From: Streptomyces sioyaensis
GTDB lineage: Bacteria > Actinomycetota > Actinomycetes > Streptomycetales > Streptomycetaceae
NCBI RefSeq assembly: GCF_004122735.1
Contig: NZ_SDIF01000065.1
Location: forward strand, 1-37,483
Direction: 5' to 3'
Length of the DNA stretch: 37,483 nt
How positions within the stretch are numbered: the first letter of the stretch is position 1; each line of letters begins with the position of its first letter. Below the pieces are notes generated by a model. It was not told the origin of the DNA. It did no database searches and worked only from the letters and a program-made list of their open reading frames with translations. Position numbers and translations under genes: made by a program. Shown here one piece after another: positions 8,308-16,699 of this stretch.

Positions 8308-10691
8308 TCCGCCCGGGAGTCCGCGCCTGCGTCAGCGGGCCGCTGGCCCGGCAGGTCCGGGCCGAGCCGGGCGATGAGTTCGGCACGCACCCTGCGGAAG
8401 ACCGGGTCGGCCTGGTAGTCGCCATGGCCCAGGATCTGGGCGGGCAGCGGGTGGTAGAGGGTGCGGCCGAAGGCGAGCGGGTCGCGCAGCGGCCCCTCGT
8501 CGATCCGCCCGCCGTCCTCGCAGGTGAGCCGGATCGGACCGCCGATGGGGTCGGTGAAGCGCCACAGATTGCGCCAGTCGTCCATCTCGCGGTGCAGTCC
8601 GGTCAGCGCCGGCGGCCCGAAGAAGGCCGGGAACCAGCGGCCGTAAAGGCGCTCCAGGGGGCTGCCGTAGGTCAGCAGCGCGACCCGGCTGCGGGTGACC
8701 GGGTCCAGCTGCCAGAGGGCGGCTGCCGCCAGCACACTGCCCTGGGAGTGGCCGGAGAGCACCAGCCGGCCGTCGAAACGCTCGGTCCAGGTGGCCATCC
8801 GCCAGGTGAGGTCGGGGACGGCGCGCTCGGCGTAGCAGGGCGGGGCGAAGGGGTGGGCGGCACGCGGCCAGAAGGTGCCGACGTCCCAGAGGATGCCGAT
8901 GGTGCGGCGGGCGGCGTGGTCCCGGTAGGCGCGCCGGCCCATCGTGATCAGCAGTATGACGCCGGCGCTCATCAGCCAGGAGCCCAGGGACTCCGCGGTC
9001 TCGGCGGCGGCGTGCACGACGGGCGGCGCGCCGTCGGTGGCGCGGCCCGGCGCCAGGTCGGTGAGCCAGGCACCGGCCACCGCACCGGCCCCGAGGACGA
9101 GGGTGACCGCCGCGATGGCCGCGACCAGGACGGGGGCGGCGTCGGTGAGTCCGGCACGGGCGATGGCGCCGGCGATGCCCTTGATGCGGCGCCGGTCGAG
9201 GTGCTCGCGCGGGTCGTAGAGCCCGGGGACGTCCCGGGCCACCCGGCCGCGGACGAGCACCACCCGGACGGCGGCGAGCACCGCGACGCCGGCGACGACC
9301 ACCAGGAGGACGGGCAGGACCGAGGCCTGCCAGGACAGCAGGACCGGCGGCCCGGGAATCGGGGCGTGCTCCTGGCCGGGGGTCGCGTCGCCGTCCAGCC
9401 AGTCCGCGAAGCGCTGGGCCACTCCCCCGGACAGCACCCCGCCGACCGCGCAGGCCAGCAGGGCGACGGCCGGCCCGCCCATGCCGCACAGCGCGGTGCG
9501 GGCGTCGTCCCGGGCGGCGCGCTGGAGGACCCAGGCGGTCAGCGCCAGCGCGAGGACCAGCAGGCCCTGGAAGACGGCGATCCCGCCGAAGGCGGCGGCG
9601 CCGGGCAGCGCGCCGTGGCTGCGGGCGCCGGTGCGCGCCCAGCCGGTGTGCACGGCGATCAGCACCAGCACGGCGAGGGCGGCGAACGGCAGCACCCGCA
9701 CGACCAGGCGGTCGGACCGGACGTCCGGCGCGGCCTCATTGCGGGCGGTGCGCCAGACGACCACCAGGGTGGTGACGGCGAGCAGCGCGACCAGGACGGT
9801 CAAAGCCCGGCCGGTGACCGCGAGGGCGGCGCTGCCGGCGCGCCCGTCGGCCTTCGCTCCGGCGGCGAGCAGCACGGTCCCGACGGTCAGCACGCCGGCC
9901 GTGGTGTGGGCGGCCCGCAGCCGGGCGACCACCCGGCGGCCGTACCAGAAGCCTTCACGGCTGAGCGCGGTGCGTTCGGCGACCGGGGTGCCCCGGGAGG
10001 TACCGGGCTGCCGCGGCGGCGGTGAGGCCGATTCGTAGGCGCTCCACGTACGGCGCGAGAGCCACCACAGGAAGCCGATCACGGCCAGCGGCACCGTGGC
10101 CGCGAGGGCCAGGCGGCGGCCCGGGGCGCTCCACCAGCCGGAGTTGTCGGGGCTGAGAAAGCCCATCCAGGACTTGTCTGCGTTGCAGGCGGTGGTGCCG
10201 GCGCACTGCCAGGCCGTGAGGTCGAGGGCGACCTCACAGGCCGCGGCGGCGAGCAGGACGGTGAGGGTGAGGGCGAGGAGGCGCACCAGCACGTCGTAGA
10301 TCCGCTGGGCGCGGTGCTCGGCGGGTGCGGCCGGGCGCATCCAGTGGGCGAGGTTGGCGACCATGAAGGGCAGCAGGATCAGCCACAGGGCGCGGGCGCC
10401 GTTGCCCGAGGTGAGGTTGGACCAGCAGTACGCCTCGCGGACCGGCTCGCCCCGGTAGTCGTCGGGCCGCTGCTCGGCGTCCGCGTCGTCCGTGCGGCGG
10501 TAGCAGGCCGCGGTGTCGTCGCCGGTGATCAGCTGTACGCGGGGGTCACCGAGCATTTCCTGGGCCGAGGTGCCGCCGACGCCGTGCACCAGCAGCTCCA
10601 GGGAGAGCTGTGGTGCCGGGTCCGGTGGGCCGTCTGCCGGGGTGTCACGGTCCTTTGGGCGGGCGTGCGGTGTCGGTTCCGCGGTCTCCAC
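8277..10691 (-). CDS. polytopic membrane protein with C-terminal alpha/beta hydrolase
   Basis: An ~804-residue protein with three zones. Near the N-terminus is ELLVHGVGGTSAQEML, resembling the oxyanion-side strand of lipases. The middle has about eleven hydrophobic segments, for example LWLILLPFMVANLAHWM, VLVRLLALTLTVLLAAAA, VLPVLLVVVAGVAVLAAV and LGSWLMSAGVILLITMG. The C-terminus has a nucleophile elbow LVLSGHSQGSVLAAAAL (Ser649) followed by LLTYGSPLERLYGRWFP. The hydrolase fold therefore seems split around the membrane block. Function is unknown; a membrane-linked esterase or lipase is the simplest guess. Start GTG 10691 has GGGGG five bases upstream. The frame continues to a TTG at 10823, less likely. 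Its stop (TAG) lies inside the convergent AAA+ gene. Confidence 0.78.
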   Translation of the reverse strand: METAEPTPHARPKDRDTPADGPPDPAPQLSLELLVHGVGGTSAQEMLGDPRVQLITGDDTAACYRRTDDADAEQRPDDYRGEPVREAYCWSNLTSGNGARALWLILLPFMVANLAHWMRPAAPAEHRAQRIYDVLVRLLALTLTVLLAAAACEVALDLTAWQCAGTTACNADKSWMGFLSPDNSGWWSAPGRRLALAATVPLAVIGFLWWLSRRTWSAYESASPPPRQPGTSRGTPVAERTALSREGFWYGRRVVARLRAAHTTAGVLTVGTVLLAAGAKADGRAGSAALAVTGRALTVLVALLAVTTLVVVWRTARNEAAPDVRSDRLVVRVLPFAALAVLVLIAVHTGWARTGARSHGALPGAAAFGGIAVFQGLLVLALALTAWVLQRAARDDARTALCGMGGPAVALLACAVGGVLSGGVAQRFADWLDGDATPGQEHAPIPGPPVLLSWQASVLPVLLVVVAGVAVLAAVRVVLVRGRVARDVPGLYDPREHLDRRRIKGIAGAIARAGLTDAAPVLVAAIAAVTLVLGAGAVAGAWLTDLAPGRATDGAPPVVHAAAETAESLGSWLMSAGVILLITMGRRAYRDHAARRTIGILWDVGTFWPRAAHPFAPPCYAERAVPDLTWRMATWTERFDGRLVLSGHSQGSVLAAAALWQLDPVTRSRVALLTYGSPLERLYGRWFPAFFGPPALTGLHREMDDWRNLWRFTDPIGGPIRLTCEDGGRIDEGPLRDPLAFGRTLYHPLPAQILGHGDYQADPVFRRVRAELIARLGPDLPGQRPADAGADSRADQGSSGRSSA

Positions 10692-10932
10692 AGTCTCCCC
10701 CGATGTCCGTACGGCGCCGTGCGGTGTGGCGCCCCAGGATTGTCCCTTCCCCCCGGGGGCACATCCAGTACCCGCGCCGGGCTCCCGACCGGAACCGGCC
10801 TCCCGCATGCTTCCCACCGGCAACCGGCGTCACTGTCAGCACCACGTGCGAGGATGAGGACATCAGTGATCGCGGGCGGCAGCCCGCGCGCAGACCCGGG
10901 AGCGCGAGCCGGGGCGGAAGGGACGGGCCGGG

Positions 10933-11775
10933 GTGAGTGACAACCAGAACCTCCTCGCGGAGCAGCGGCGGGCCCTGATTCTCGACGAGGTCAGGCGGCG
11001 CGGCGGGGTACGGGTCAATGAACTCACCCGCAGGCTGAAGGTGTCGGACATGACGGTCCGCCGCGATCTGGACGCCCTGGCCCGTCAGGGCATGGTGGAG
11101 AAGGTGCACGGCGGCGCGGTACCGGTCAGTGAGCCGAGCGCGCACGAGCCCGGTTTCGAGGCGAAGTCGGCGCTGGAGCTGAGCGCCAAGGAGGACATCG
11201 CCCGGGCCGCGGCCGAGATGGCGGCGCCCGGCAGCGCGATCGCGCTGGCGGGCGGCACCACCGCGTTCGCGCTGGCACAGCAGCTGCTGGAGGTGCCGGA
11301 TCTGACGGTGGTGACGAATTCGGTGCGGGTGGCCGATGTGTTCTACACCGCGCAGCGGGCGGCGGCCAGCGGCGGCGGGCCGCGCGCGGGGGCCGCGACG
11401 GTGGTGCTGACCGGCGGGGTGCGTACCCCCTCGGACACCCTGGTGGGACCGGTGGCGGACGCCGCGATCCGGTCGCTGCACTTCGATGTGCTCTTCCTGG
11501 GCGTGCACGGCATATCGGTGGAGGCGGGGCTGTCGACGCCGAATCTGGCGGAGGCGGAGACCAACCGGCATTTCGTGCGCTCCGCGCGGCGGGTGGTGGT
11601 GGTGGCCGATCACACCAAATGGGGCACGGTCGGCCTGAGTTCGTTCGCGACGCTGGATCAGGTGGCGGTGCTGGTGACCGACTCCGGGCTGCCGGCCGAG
11701 GCGCGTGCGGAGTTCGCGGAGCTGCCGCCGGAGCTGGTGGTGGCGGGCGAACAGCAGGCGGCCGCAGACATCTGA
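10933..11775 (+). CDS. DeoR/GlpR-family transcriptional regulator
   Basis: A 280-residue regulator. The N-terminal winged helix has QRRALILDEVRRRGGVRVNE and the DeoR signature VSDMTVRRDLDALARQGMVE followed by KVHGGAV. The C-terminal DeoRC sensor has SAIALAGGTTAFALAQQL, VLTGGVRTPSDTLVGPVAD and DVLFLGVHGISVEAGLSTPN, the usual fold for sensing phosphorylated sugars or nucleosides. The ending ADHTKWGTVGLSSFATLDQV is also typical. Length is normal for the family. The GTG start is divergent from the membrane hydrolase about 240 bp away. No sugar-use gene is adjacent on the same strand, so its target is unknown. Confidence 0.92.
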   Translation: MSDNQNLLAEQRRALILDEVRRRGGVRVNELTRRLKVSDMTVRRDLDALARQGMVEKVHGGAVPVSEPSAHEPGFEAKSALELSAKEDIARAAAEMAAPGSAIALAGGTTAFALAQQLLEVPDLTVVTNSVRVADVFYTAQRAAASGGGPRAGAATVVLTGGVRTPSDTLVGPVADAAIRSLHFDVLFLGVHGISVEAGLSTPNLAEAETNRHFVRSARRVVVVADHTKWGTVGLSSFATLDQVAVLVTDSGLPAEARAEFAELPPELVVAGEQQAAADI

Positions 11776-11846
11776 CGGTGCGCCAGCTATGGTGTGCCGC
11801 GCCGGGGCACCCCCGGCCCGGCCGACCGTTCCCAGGGAGCTCTCCC

Positions 11847-12320
11847 ATGGCACGCCAACTCCGCCCCGTCGGACTCGACTTCACCGCCTCCGCCCCGCTG
11901 CGGCTGGTGTTCGCCGCGGAGCTCACCGCCCCGCCGGAGGCGGTCTATGCGGCGCTGGCCGAGGATGTGGCGGGCTGGTCGAGCTGGTTCACGGGGGTGT
12001 CCCGGTCGGCGCCGACGCTGGACGGCACGGGCCGGGTGGTGCGACTGACCGGCGGCACCCGCTTCGCCGAAACGGTCCTGGCGGCCGAGCCCGGTGCGCG
12101 GTACGCCTACCGGGTCGACACCACCAACGCCCCCGGCCTGTGGGCGCTGCTGGAGGACTGGCGGCTGACACCGGCGGGCGCCGGCACCCGGCTGCGGTGG
12201 ACGTTCGCGGCGGACGGCCCGGCACCGTTCCGCCTTCTGCTGACGCTGGCGAGGCCCGGCCTGGGCCGCGCCTTCCGGGAGTCGGCGCGGGCCCTGGACC
12301 GCCGCCTCGCCCGGGCCTGA
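11847..12320 (+). CDS. SRPBCC-family (START/polyketide cyclase-like) protein
   Basis: A 157-residue protein of the SRPBCC ligand-cavity fold. The pattern is complete: VFAAELTAPPEAVYAALAED, WSSWFTGVSRSAPTLDGTGR, RFAETVLAAEPGARYAYRVD, DWRLTPAGAGTRLRWTFAAD and a long C-terminal helix ending ARALDRRLARA. This fold binds hydrophobic ligands or acts in aromatase/cyclase chemistry; the sequence does not choose between these. ATG 11847 has AGGGAG nine bases upstream. It follows the DeoR gene by 71 bp on the same strand and could be co-transcribed. Confidence 0.85.
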   Translation: MARQLRPVGLDFTASAPLRLVFAAELTAPPEAVYAALAEDVAGWSSWFTGVSRSAPTLDGTGRVVRLTGGTRFAETVLAAEPGARYAYRVDTTNAPGLWALLEDWRLTPAGAGTRLRWTFAADGPAPFRLLLTLARPGLGRAFRESARALDRRLARA

Positions 12321-12360
12321 AGCGCCTCCGCCCCGCGCGGGCCGCCCCAGCGCGCAGAGG

Positions 12361-12500
12361 GGCCGGACGGTGCGGAAGCGCCGGACAGGGGCTCACACGG
12401 GCCGGACGGGAGGCCCGGCAGGCGGGACTGTGGCTCACGCAGGCCGGACGGGGGAGGCTCGGACAGGCCGGACGGGAGGCTCCCATGACCTCTGGACGGG
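12361..12500. repeat. degenerate GGCCGGACGGGAGGCTC repeats
   Basis: The 184-bp gap between the converging SRPBCC and PLP-enzyme genes holds at least five imperfect direct copies of (GG)CCGGACGGGAGGCTC, near 12361, 12400, 12442, 12465 and 12494, separated by short variable spacers. No gene is seen here. Confidence 0.6.
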
Positions 12501-12504
12501 AGGC

Positions 12505-13662
12505 TCAGGCGGGCCAGGTGCCGGTGGCGAGGAATTCCTCGATGGTGCGCGCGTAGGGCGTGATGTCCAGGCCCTGGGAGGCCAGCCAGGCGTCGGAGTA
12601 GTACTTGTCGAGGTAACGGTCGCCGGGGTCGCACAGCAGGGTGACGACGGATCCCGTACGGCCCTCGGCGACCATCTCCGCGACGATCCGCAGGGAGCTC
12701 CACAGCCCGGTGCCGGTCGAGCCGCCCGCCTTGCGGCCTATCGCGGTCTCCAGGGCGCGTACGGCGGCGATGCTGGCCGCGTCCGGCACCTTCATCATCC
12801 GGTCGATCGCGCCGGTGACGAAGCTCGGCTCCATCCGCGGCCGCCCGATGCCCTCGATGCGTGAGGCGGTGGCGCAGTCGCTCTTGGCGTCCCCGGTGAG
12901 CCAGCCGTCGAAGAAACAGGAGTTCTCCGGATCGGGGACGCAGACGCGGGTGTCGTACTGCATGTAGTGGACGTAGCGGGCGATGGTCGCGGAGGTGCCG
13001 CCGGTGCCCGCGGTGGCCACGATCCAGGCGGGCTCGGGGTAACGCTCCAGCCGCAGCTGCTGGTAGATCGACTCGGCGATGTTGTTGTTGCCGCGCCAGT
13101 CCGTGGCCCGTTCCGCGTAGGTGAACTGGTCCATGTAGTGGCCGCCGGATTCGGCGGCGAGCCGGGCGGAGACCTCGTAGACGGTCCGCGGGTCGTCCAC
13201 CAGATGGCAGGTGCCGCCGTGGAACTCGATCAGCCGGGTCTTCTCCTGGCTGGTGGTGGCCGGCATCACCGCGATGAACGGCACCCCGATCAGTGAGGCG
13301 AAATACGCCTCGGACACGGCCGTGGAGCCGCTGGAGGACTCGATGACGGGCCGGCCGGGGCGGATCCAGCCGTTGCACAGCCCGTAGAGGAACAGCGAAC
13401 GGGCCAGCCGGTGCTTGAGGCTGCCGGTGGGGTGCGTCGACTCGTCCTTGAGGTAGAGGTCGATCCCCCACGCCTCGGGCAGCGGGAAGCGCAGGAGGTG
13501 GGTGTCGGCCGTGCGGTTGGCGTCGGCCTGCACCTTGCGAACGGCTTCTTTCAGCCAGCTTCGGTAGTCCGGATCCGTGCGGTCGACATCGACGGTCGGC
13601 ATCGGGGCCGGTGCCGCGGCCTCGTGGTCGGGCCGGCTCTGCGGCTCCTGTGCGGTGCTCAC
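12505..13662 (-). CDS. cds1: PLP-dependent cysteine synthase-fold enzyme, Cds1-like
   Basis: A 385-residue fold-type II PLP enzyme. The PLP lysine is Lys83 in STHPTGSLKHRLA. The substrate/PLP loop is ESSSGSTAVSEAYFA, and the glycine-rich phosphate-binding loop is ATAGTGGTSATI. The text VMPATTSQEKTRLIEFHGGT, YMDQFTYAERATDWRGNNNI and VTLLCDPGDRYLDKYYSD is typical of the actinobacterial Cds1 branch (Mycobacterium Rv3684), which releases H2S, ammonia and pyruvate from L-cysteine. It differs from CysK/CysM by an N-terminal extension and by HPTGSLKHR in place of NPxxSxKDR. GTG 13662 has GAGGAG eight bases upstream, so the in-frame text further up is ignored. Desulfhydrase rather than synthase activity is an inference from family. 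Confidence 0.87.
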   Translation of the reverse strand: MSTAQEPQSRPDHEAAAPAPMPTVDVDRTDPDYRSWLKEAVRKVQADANRTADTHLLRFPLPEAWGIDLYLKDESTHPTGSLKHRLARSLFLYGLCNGWIRPGRPVIESSSGSTAVSEAYFASLIGVPFIAVMPATTSQEKTRLIEFHGGTCHLVDDPRTVYEVSARLAAESGGHYMDQFTYAERATDWRGNNNIAESIYQQLRLERYPEPAWIVATAGTGGTSATIARYVHYMQYDTRVCVPDPENSCFFDGWLTGDAKSDCATASRIEGIGRPRMEPSFVTGAIDRMMKVPDAASIAAVRALETAIGRKAGGSTGTGLWSSLRIVAEMVAEGRTGSVVTLLCDPGDRYLDKYYSDAWLASQGLDITPYARTIEEFLATGTWPA

Positions 13663-13717
13663 CGGCGCACTCCTCAAGGGGCTGGAAAATCCCGCGCACA
13701 ACGGCGGGCCGATTTCG

Positions 13718-13723
13718 ACTATA
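13718..13723 (-). promoter_or_regulatory. candidate -10 box for the Cds1-like gene
   Basis: TATAGT on the minus strand, about 56 bases before GTG 13662. No good -35 match was seen. The 241-bp divergent gap it lies in otherwise holds only imperfect short palindromes such as CCCCA/TGGGG near 13780. Confidence 0.35.
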
Positions 13724-13903
13724 ACCCCCGCCGCACCCTTCTCACCTGCATAAACATCACTTTGAGATACCCCAAGGAGACCCTGGGGCAGTGCTGCCCG
13801 GCGCACTGCGCACCGGACAGACTGGTGCACCGGGCGCCGTACCGGCAGACTTCCCCCAAGGGGCGGTGGAGGGCAACTGCCCGTTCACCGAGGAGGTGCC
13901 GGC

Positions 13904-14191
13904 ATGGCGGAGGCCGAGTTCAACGCGACCGGCGTACGGATCGAGCGGTGGCTGCGGTCCTTGACCCGCGCCGGACAGGTCGTCATCCAAGACGGCAGAC
14001 TGGCGCTGCTGACCAGCTACGGCAGAGAGATCGACAGCGCTCCACTGCAGGCCGTCCACGCCCACAAGCCGCTGTTCGCGGCGCGGGACCGGGCGCTGGC
14101 CACGCTCAACGGGCATCGCTACTCGCTCACCCTCGGCGCACCGGAGCTCTTCCTCAAGGCACTGGAAGCGGCGCGTCCACCGCGCACCTGA
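13904..14191 (+). CDS. small conserved-looking protein, unknown function
   Basis: A 95-residue soluble protein starting MAEAEFNATGVRIERWLRSL, with VIQDGRLALLTSYGREIDSA and LTLGAPELFLKALEAARPP. No domain is recognised; there is no signal peptide and no cysteine. ATG 13904 has a near-perfect GAGGAGG seven bases upstream, and third-position GC is high, so it is very likely translated. It is divergent from the Cds1-like gene and upstream of the RsbW-like gene on the same strand. A CCCCC/GGGGGG hairpin at 14194-14212 directly after its stop may terminate it. Confidence 0.75.
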   Translation: MAEAEFNATGVRIERWLRSLTRAGQVVIQDGRLALLTSYGREIDSAPLQAVHAHKPLFAARDRALATLNGHRYSLTLGAPELFLKALEAARPPRT

Positions 14192-14266
14192 CGCCCCCTT
14201 CCGGCCGGGGGGTGCGGTTGCGGGAGCGCACCGACTGGATGACCCTGTAATCGTATCACTGAGGGT

Positions 14267-14279
14267 TCACCAGCGGTGA
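14267..14279. promoter_or_regulatory. TCACC-AGC-GGTGA palindrome
   Basis: A perfect 5-bp inverted repeat with a 3-base spacer, 87 bp upstream of the RsbW-like start. The outer half-sites agree with the BldD consensus (nTnACn...nGTnAn) but the centre does not. A regulator-binding site is possible; its owner is unknown. Confidence 0.3.
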
Positions 14280-14365
14280 CGCTGTGGTGCAGTCGGCATC
14301 GCTGGATCCGATCTTCGCCCCTGCCCGGTACGAGGGGCGCCCGGCCTCATCAGGGAGTCGCGGTC

Positions 14366-14860
14366 GTGATCAGGCAGCCCAGCAGGCACTGCACGGTGGA
14401 GCTCCAAGCCGTTCCGGCTCGCATCGGACATGTGCGCAGAATTGTCTCCGCGCAGCTGCGGCACTGGCGTCTCGACGCCTTGATAGACCCGGCGGCGCTC
14501 GGAGTGACCGAACTTCTCGCCAATGTCCACCGGCATGCCCGCCCCAGCAAGCAGTGCACCGTGGAACTCCGGGTGCTCCTCGATCAGTTGACGGTCTCGG
14601 TGCATGACGAGGATCCCCGGCTGCCGCGGCTTCGGGCCGCCGGCAGCTGGGAGACCTGCGGCCGCGGGCTGGCGCTGATCGCGGCGCTCAGCGAGAGCTG
14701 GGGCGTGCGCCCGGACGGCACCGGCAAGGTCGTGTGGTTCACCCTTCCGGCCCTGACCACCGCGCCCGAAGAGGCGTGCACGGACCGCGCGTACACGGAG
14801 CCCCTGCCCATGGCGGACGCCGGTCCGCGCGCCCGGCTGCGGGGCACGAAGGTCGGCTGA
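14366..14860 (+). CDS. RsbW-like ATP-binding (anti-sigma type) protein
   Basis: A 164-residue stand-alone GHKL ATPase domain. The N box is ELLANVHRHA, the G1 box region is VHDEDPRLPRL, and the G2 region is GRGLALIAALSESWGV followed by GTGKVVWFTLP. This is the large Streptomyces family related to the anti-sigma kinase RsbW/SpoIIAB, which binds sigma factors or phosphorylates anti-anti-sigma partners. No sigma or anti-anti-sigma gene is adjacent, so this is an orphan. GTG 14366 has AGGGAG nine bases upstream; the frame is open further up to 14276 but that text is not family-like. The C-terminal ~30 residues are a disordered tail. Confidence 0.88.
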   Translation: MIRQPSRHCTVELQAVPARIGHVRRIVSAQLRHWRLDALIDPAALGVTELLANVHRHARPSKQCTVELRVLLDQLTVSVHDEDPRLPRLRAAGSWETCGRGLALIAALSESWGVRPDGTGKVVWFTLPALTTAPEEACTDRAYTEPLPMADAGPRARLRGTKVG

Positions 14861-14901
14861 CGGGCGGACCGCGGGGCCGGCCGTCCGGGCGCCGGCGGCG
14901 G

Positions 14902-15207
14902 TCAGGCCGCGCCCCCCTTGGGCCCGGTGGCGAAGTGCTCCTCCAGGACGGAGAGCCGGCGCCAGTACTCCTCCTCGTCGATCTCGCCCGCGGCGAAGCG
15001 CCGGCCGAGCACGGCGATGGGCGACGGGGCATCGGTACGGGCGGAGAACTGCGGGCCGCGGAGGTGCCCGCGGGGCCCGCCGTGCCGCCACACGGTGCGG
15101 CGCAGCAACGTCACCACACCGAAGACGACCATCGCCCAGAGCACGGGCACGAACAGGATCCAGGGGCCCGGGCCGCCGCCGGCCCAGGGTGCGGCGAGCG
15201 TGAACAT
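14902..15207 (-). CDS. single-pass membrane protein with SHOCT domain
   Basis: A 101-residue protein. Residues ~14-35 form one membrane helix (PWILFVPVLWAMVVFGVVTL). The C-terminal ~35 residues are a SHOCT domain: SPIAVLGRRFAAGEIDEEEY then WRRLSVLEEHF. SHOCT is a short helical module at protein ends, thought to be an oligomerisation element. The layout is common in actinobacteria and no specific role is known. ATG 15207 has GAGTTGAGG just upstream. It converges with the RsbW-like gene and is divergent from the TetR gene at 15479; the 271-bp gap between them shows no gene. Confidence 0.85.
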   Translation of the reverse strand: MFTLAAPWAGGGPGPWILFVPVLWAMVVFGVVTLLRRTVWRHGGPRGHLRGPQFSARTDAPSPIAVLGRRFAAGEIDEEEYWRRLSVLEEHFATGPKGGAA

Positions 15208-15442
15208 CGCCCTCAACTCCTCGGTGGAAGGGGACGGGGCCGGTGCTGCCGGTCCCCGCGAGACCGGTGCGTCCGGTCTCCTTCGAGCCTCGCTCCCCGG
15301 GCGCCGCCGGTCGTCGTACGGCCAGCGGCTTCGCTCGTACGCCGCAGGAAGTACGCGGGGCACACCGGCCTGCTCCGGCCGCACGGACGCACTCCCCCTC
15401 CGCCCGCTCCTGCTCTGGCCTTCCCCTGCCCTCACCCTGCCC

Positions 15443-15468
15443 TTGCTCTCTGTAACTACTGGTATGTA
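15443..15468 (+). promoter_or_regulatory. promoter of the TetR/DUF4865 operon, probably leaderless
   Basis: A weak -35 TTGCTC (15443-15448) and a -10-like TATGTA (15463-15468) lie just before ATG 15479. No Shine-Dalgarno sequence is present. Transcription would start within a few bases of the ATG. The spacing of these two boxes (14 bp) is short, so the assignment is tentative. Confidence 0.4.
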
Positions 15469-15471
15469 CAG
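15450..15471. promoter_or_regulatory. TetR operator candidate CTGTAnnTACnnGTAnnTACAG
   Basis: A 22-bp imperfect palindrome with 8 of 11 positions matching in each half. It covers the -10 region and ends seven bases before the TetR start. Its place predicts autorepression of the three-gene operon. Confidence 0.55.
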
Positions 15472-15478
15472 TCCGGCC

Positions 15479-16090
15479 ATGACCACTCAGAAGCGGCCCG
15501 GCCGTCAGGAACGGCCCGGCACCCGGGAACGACTGGTCCGCAGCACCCAGGAACTCCTGTGGGAGCGCGGGTACGTGGGCACCAGCCCGAAGGCGATCCT
15601 GGAGCGTGCGGACGTCGGCCAGGGCAGCATGTACCACCACTTCACCGGCAAGTCCGACCTCGCCCTCGCCGCGATCCGGCGGACCGCCCAGGACATGACC
15701 GAAACCGCCGAGGAGTGCCTGACCGCCCCCGGTACGGCGTACGACCGGATCGCGGCCTACCTGCTGCGCGAGCGGCAGGTGCTGCGCGGCTGCCCGATCG
15801 GCCGGATGACCCAGGACCGCGATGTGGTGCACAGCCCCGTGCTGCGGGAGCCGTTGGACGAGATGTTCGGCTGGCTGCGGGGCCGGATCGCCGAGGTCCT
15901 CGCCGAGGGGCAGCGCCGTGGCGAACTGGCCGCGGGGCTGGATCCGGTGGCCGGCGCGGCGACCGTCGCGGCCGTCGTCCAGGGCGGCTACGTGCTGGCC
16001 CGCGCCGCCGACGACACCGCCCCCTTCGACGCCGCCGTCCAGGGCGTGTTGGCGCTGCTCGCCGCGCAGGTCACGCCCACCGCCGACTGA
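15479..16090 (+). CDS. TetR/AcrR-family regulator of the DUF4865 operon
   Basis: A 203-residue regulator with a compact DNA-binding domain: RERLVRSTQELLWERGYVGT, SPKAILERADVGQGSMYHHF and TGKSDLALAAI. The C-terminal half has RGCPIGRMTQDRDVVHSPVL, a Cys-Pro containing pattern seen in the TetR subgroup that includes LfrR/YxaF-type regulators. ATG 15479 has no Shine-Dalgarno sequence, so a leaderless start is likely. The next gene starts 24 bp after its stop. It sits at the head of an operon with DUF4865 and a phosphotriesterase-type enzyme. TetR genes are often next to DUF4865 genes, which supports a local role. Confidence 0.9.
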   Translation: MTTQKRPGRQERPGTRERLVRSTQELLWERGYVGTSPKAILERADVGQGSMYHHFTGKSDLALAAIRRTAQDMTETAEECLTAPGTAYDRIAAYLLRERQVLRGCPIGRMTQDRDVVHSPVLREPLDEMFGWLRGRIAEVLAEGQRRGELAAGLDPVAGAATVAAVVQGGYVLARAADDTAPFDAAVQGVLALLAAQVTPTAD

Positions 16091-16114
16091 GCCCCCTCCC
16101 CCTACGGAGTCCGT

Positions 16115-16699
16115 ATGCACGCCATGCAGTACGCCATCACCCTGCCCGCCGACTACGACATGCAGATCATCCGGGACCGGGTGAAGTCCAGGGGCCACCT
16201 CCTGGACGCGTACGCCGGGCTCGGCCTCAAGGCGTACGGCATCCGCACGCGCGGCGTCGACGGTTCGCCGGTCAACCAGTACGCGCCGTTCTACCTGTGG
16301 GCCGCTCCGGAGGCCATGAACCGCTTCCTGCTCGGTGACGGATTCCGCGGCGTGGTCCGCGACTTCGGGCGGCCGGACGTACGGCACTGGCAGGGGCTGT
16401 TCCACCGGCGGGGCCCGGCCGCCGGCGCCCTCCCCCGTGCCTTCACCCGGCGGACCGAAGCGCTCCCCGGCGACGCCGACACGGCCACCGCCGTGGCCAC
16501 CGCGGCGGCCGCACACGAGGAGCTGGCCACGACGGACGGGGTGCACACCACGGCGCTGGCCCTCGATCCGCACCGCTGGGAGCTGGTCCACTTCACCCTG
16601 TGGGCGGACGCCTCCCCCGGGCCCGCGGGCGAGCGCTTCCAGGTGCTGCATCTGTCCGCCCCGGACGCCGGGCGGCTGGGCACGGGGCGGCGGTGGTGA
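16115..16699 (+). CDS. DUF4865 family protein
   Basis: A 194-residue protein matching the DUF4865 pattern: MQYAITLPADYDMQIIRDRV, AYAGLGLKAYGIRTRGVDGS, NQYAPFYLWAAPEAMNRFLL and RHWQGLFHRRG. The fold is probably a duplicated ferredoxin-like (dimeric alpha-beta barrel) domain, as in small oxygenases and isomerases; this is an inference from the pattern. No catalytic residue can be named. ATG 16115 has GGAG seven bases upstream; the ATG at 16124 is an alternative. Its TGA overlaps the next start (GTGA), so translation of the two is coupled. Confidence 0.85.
   Translation: MHAMQYAITLPADYDMQIIRDRVKSRGHLLDAYAGLGLKAYGIRTRGVDGSPVNQYAPFYLWAAPEAMNRFLLGDGFRGVVRDFGRPDVRHWQGLFHRRGPAAGALPRAFTRRTEALPGDADTATAVATAAAAHEELATTDGVHTTALALDPHRWELVHFTLWADASPGPAGERFQVLHLSAPDAGRLGTGRRW

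Noticed and set aside
10692..10823. An N-terminal extension of the membrane hydrolase to a TTG start at 10823.
   Set aside because: TTG starts are rare, the added residues are disordered, and GTG 10691 has a good ribosome site.
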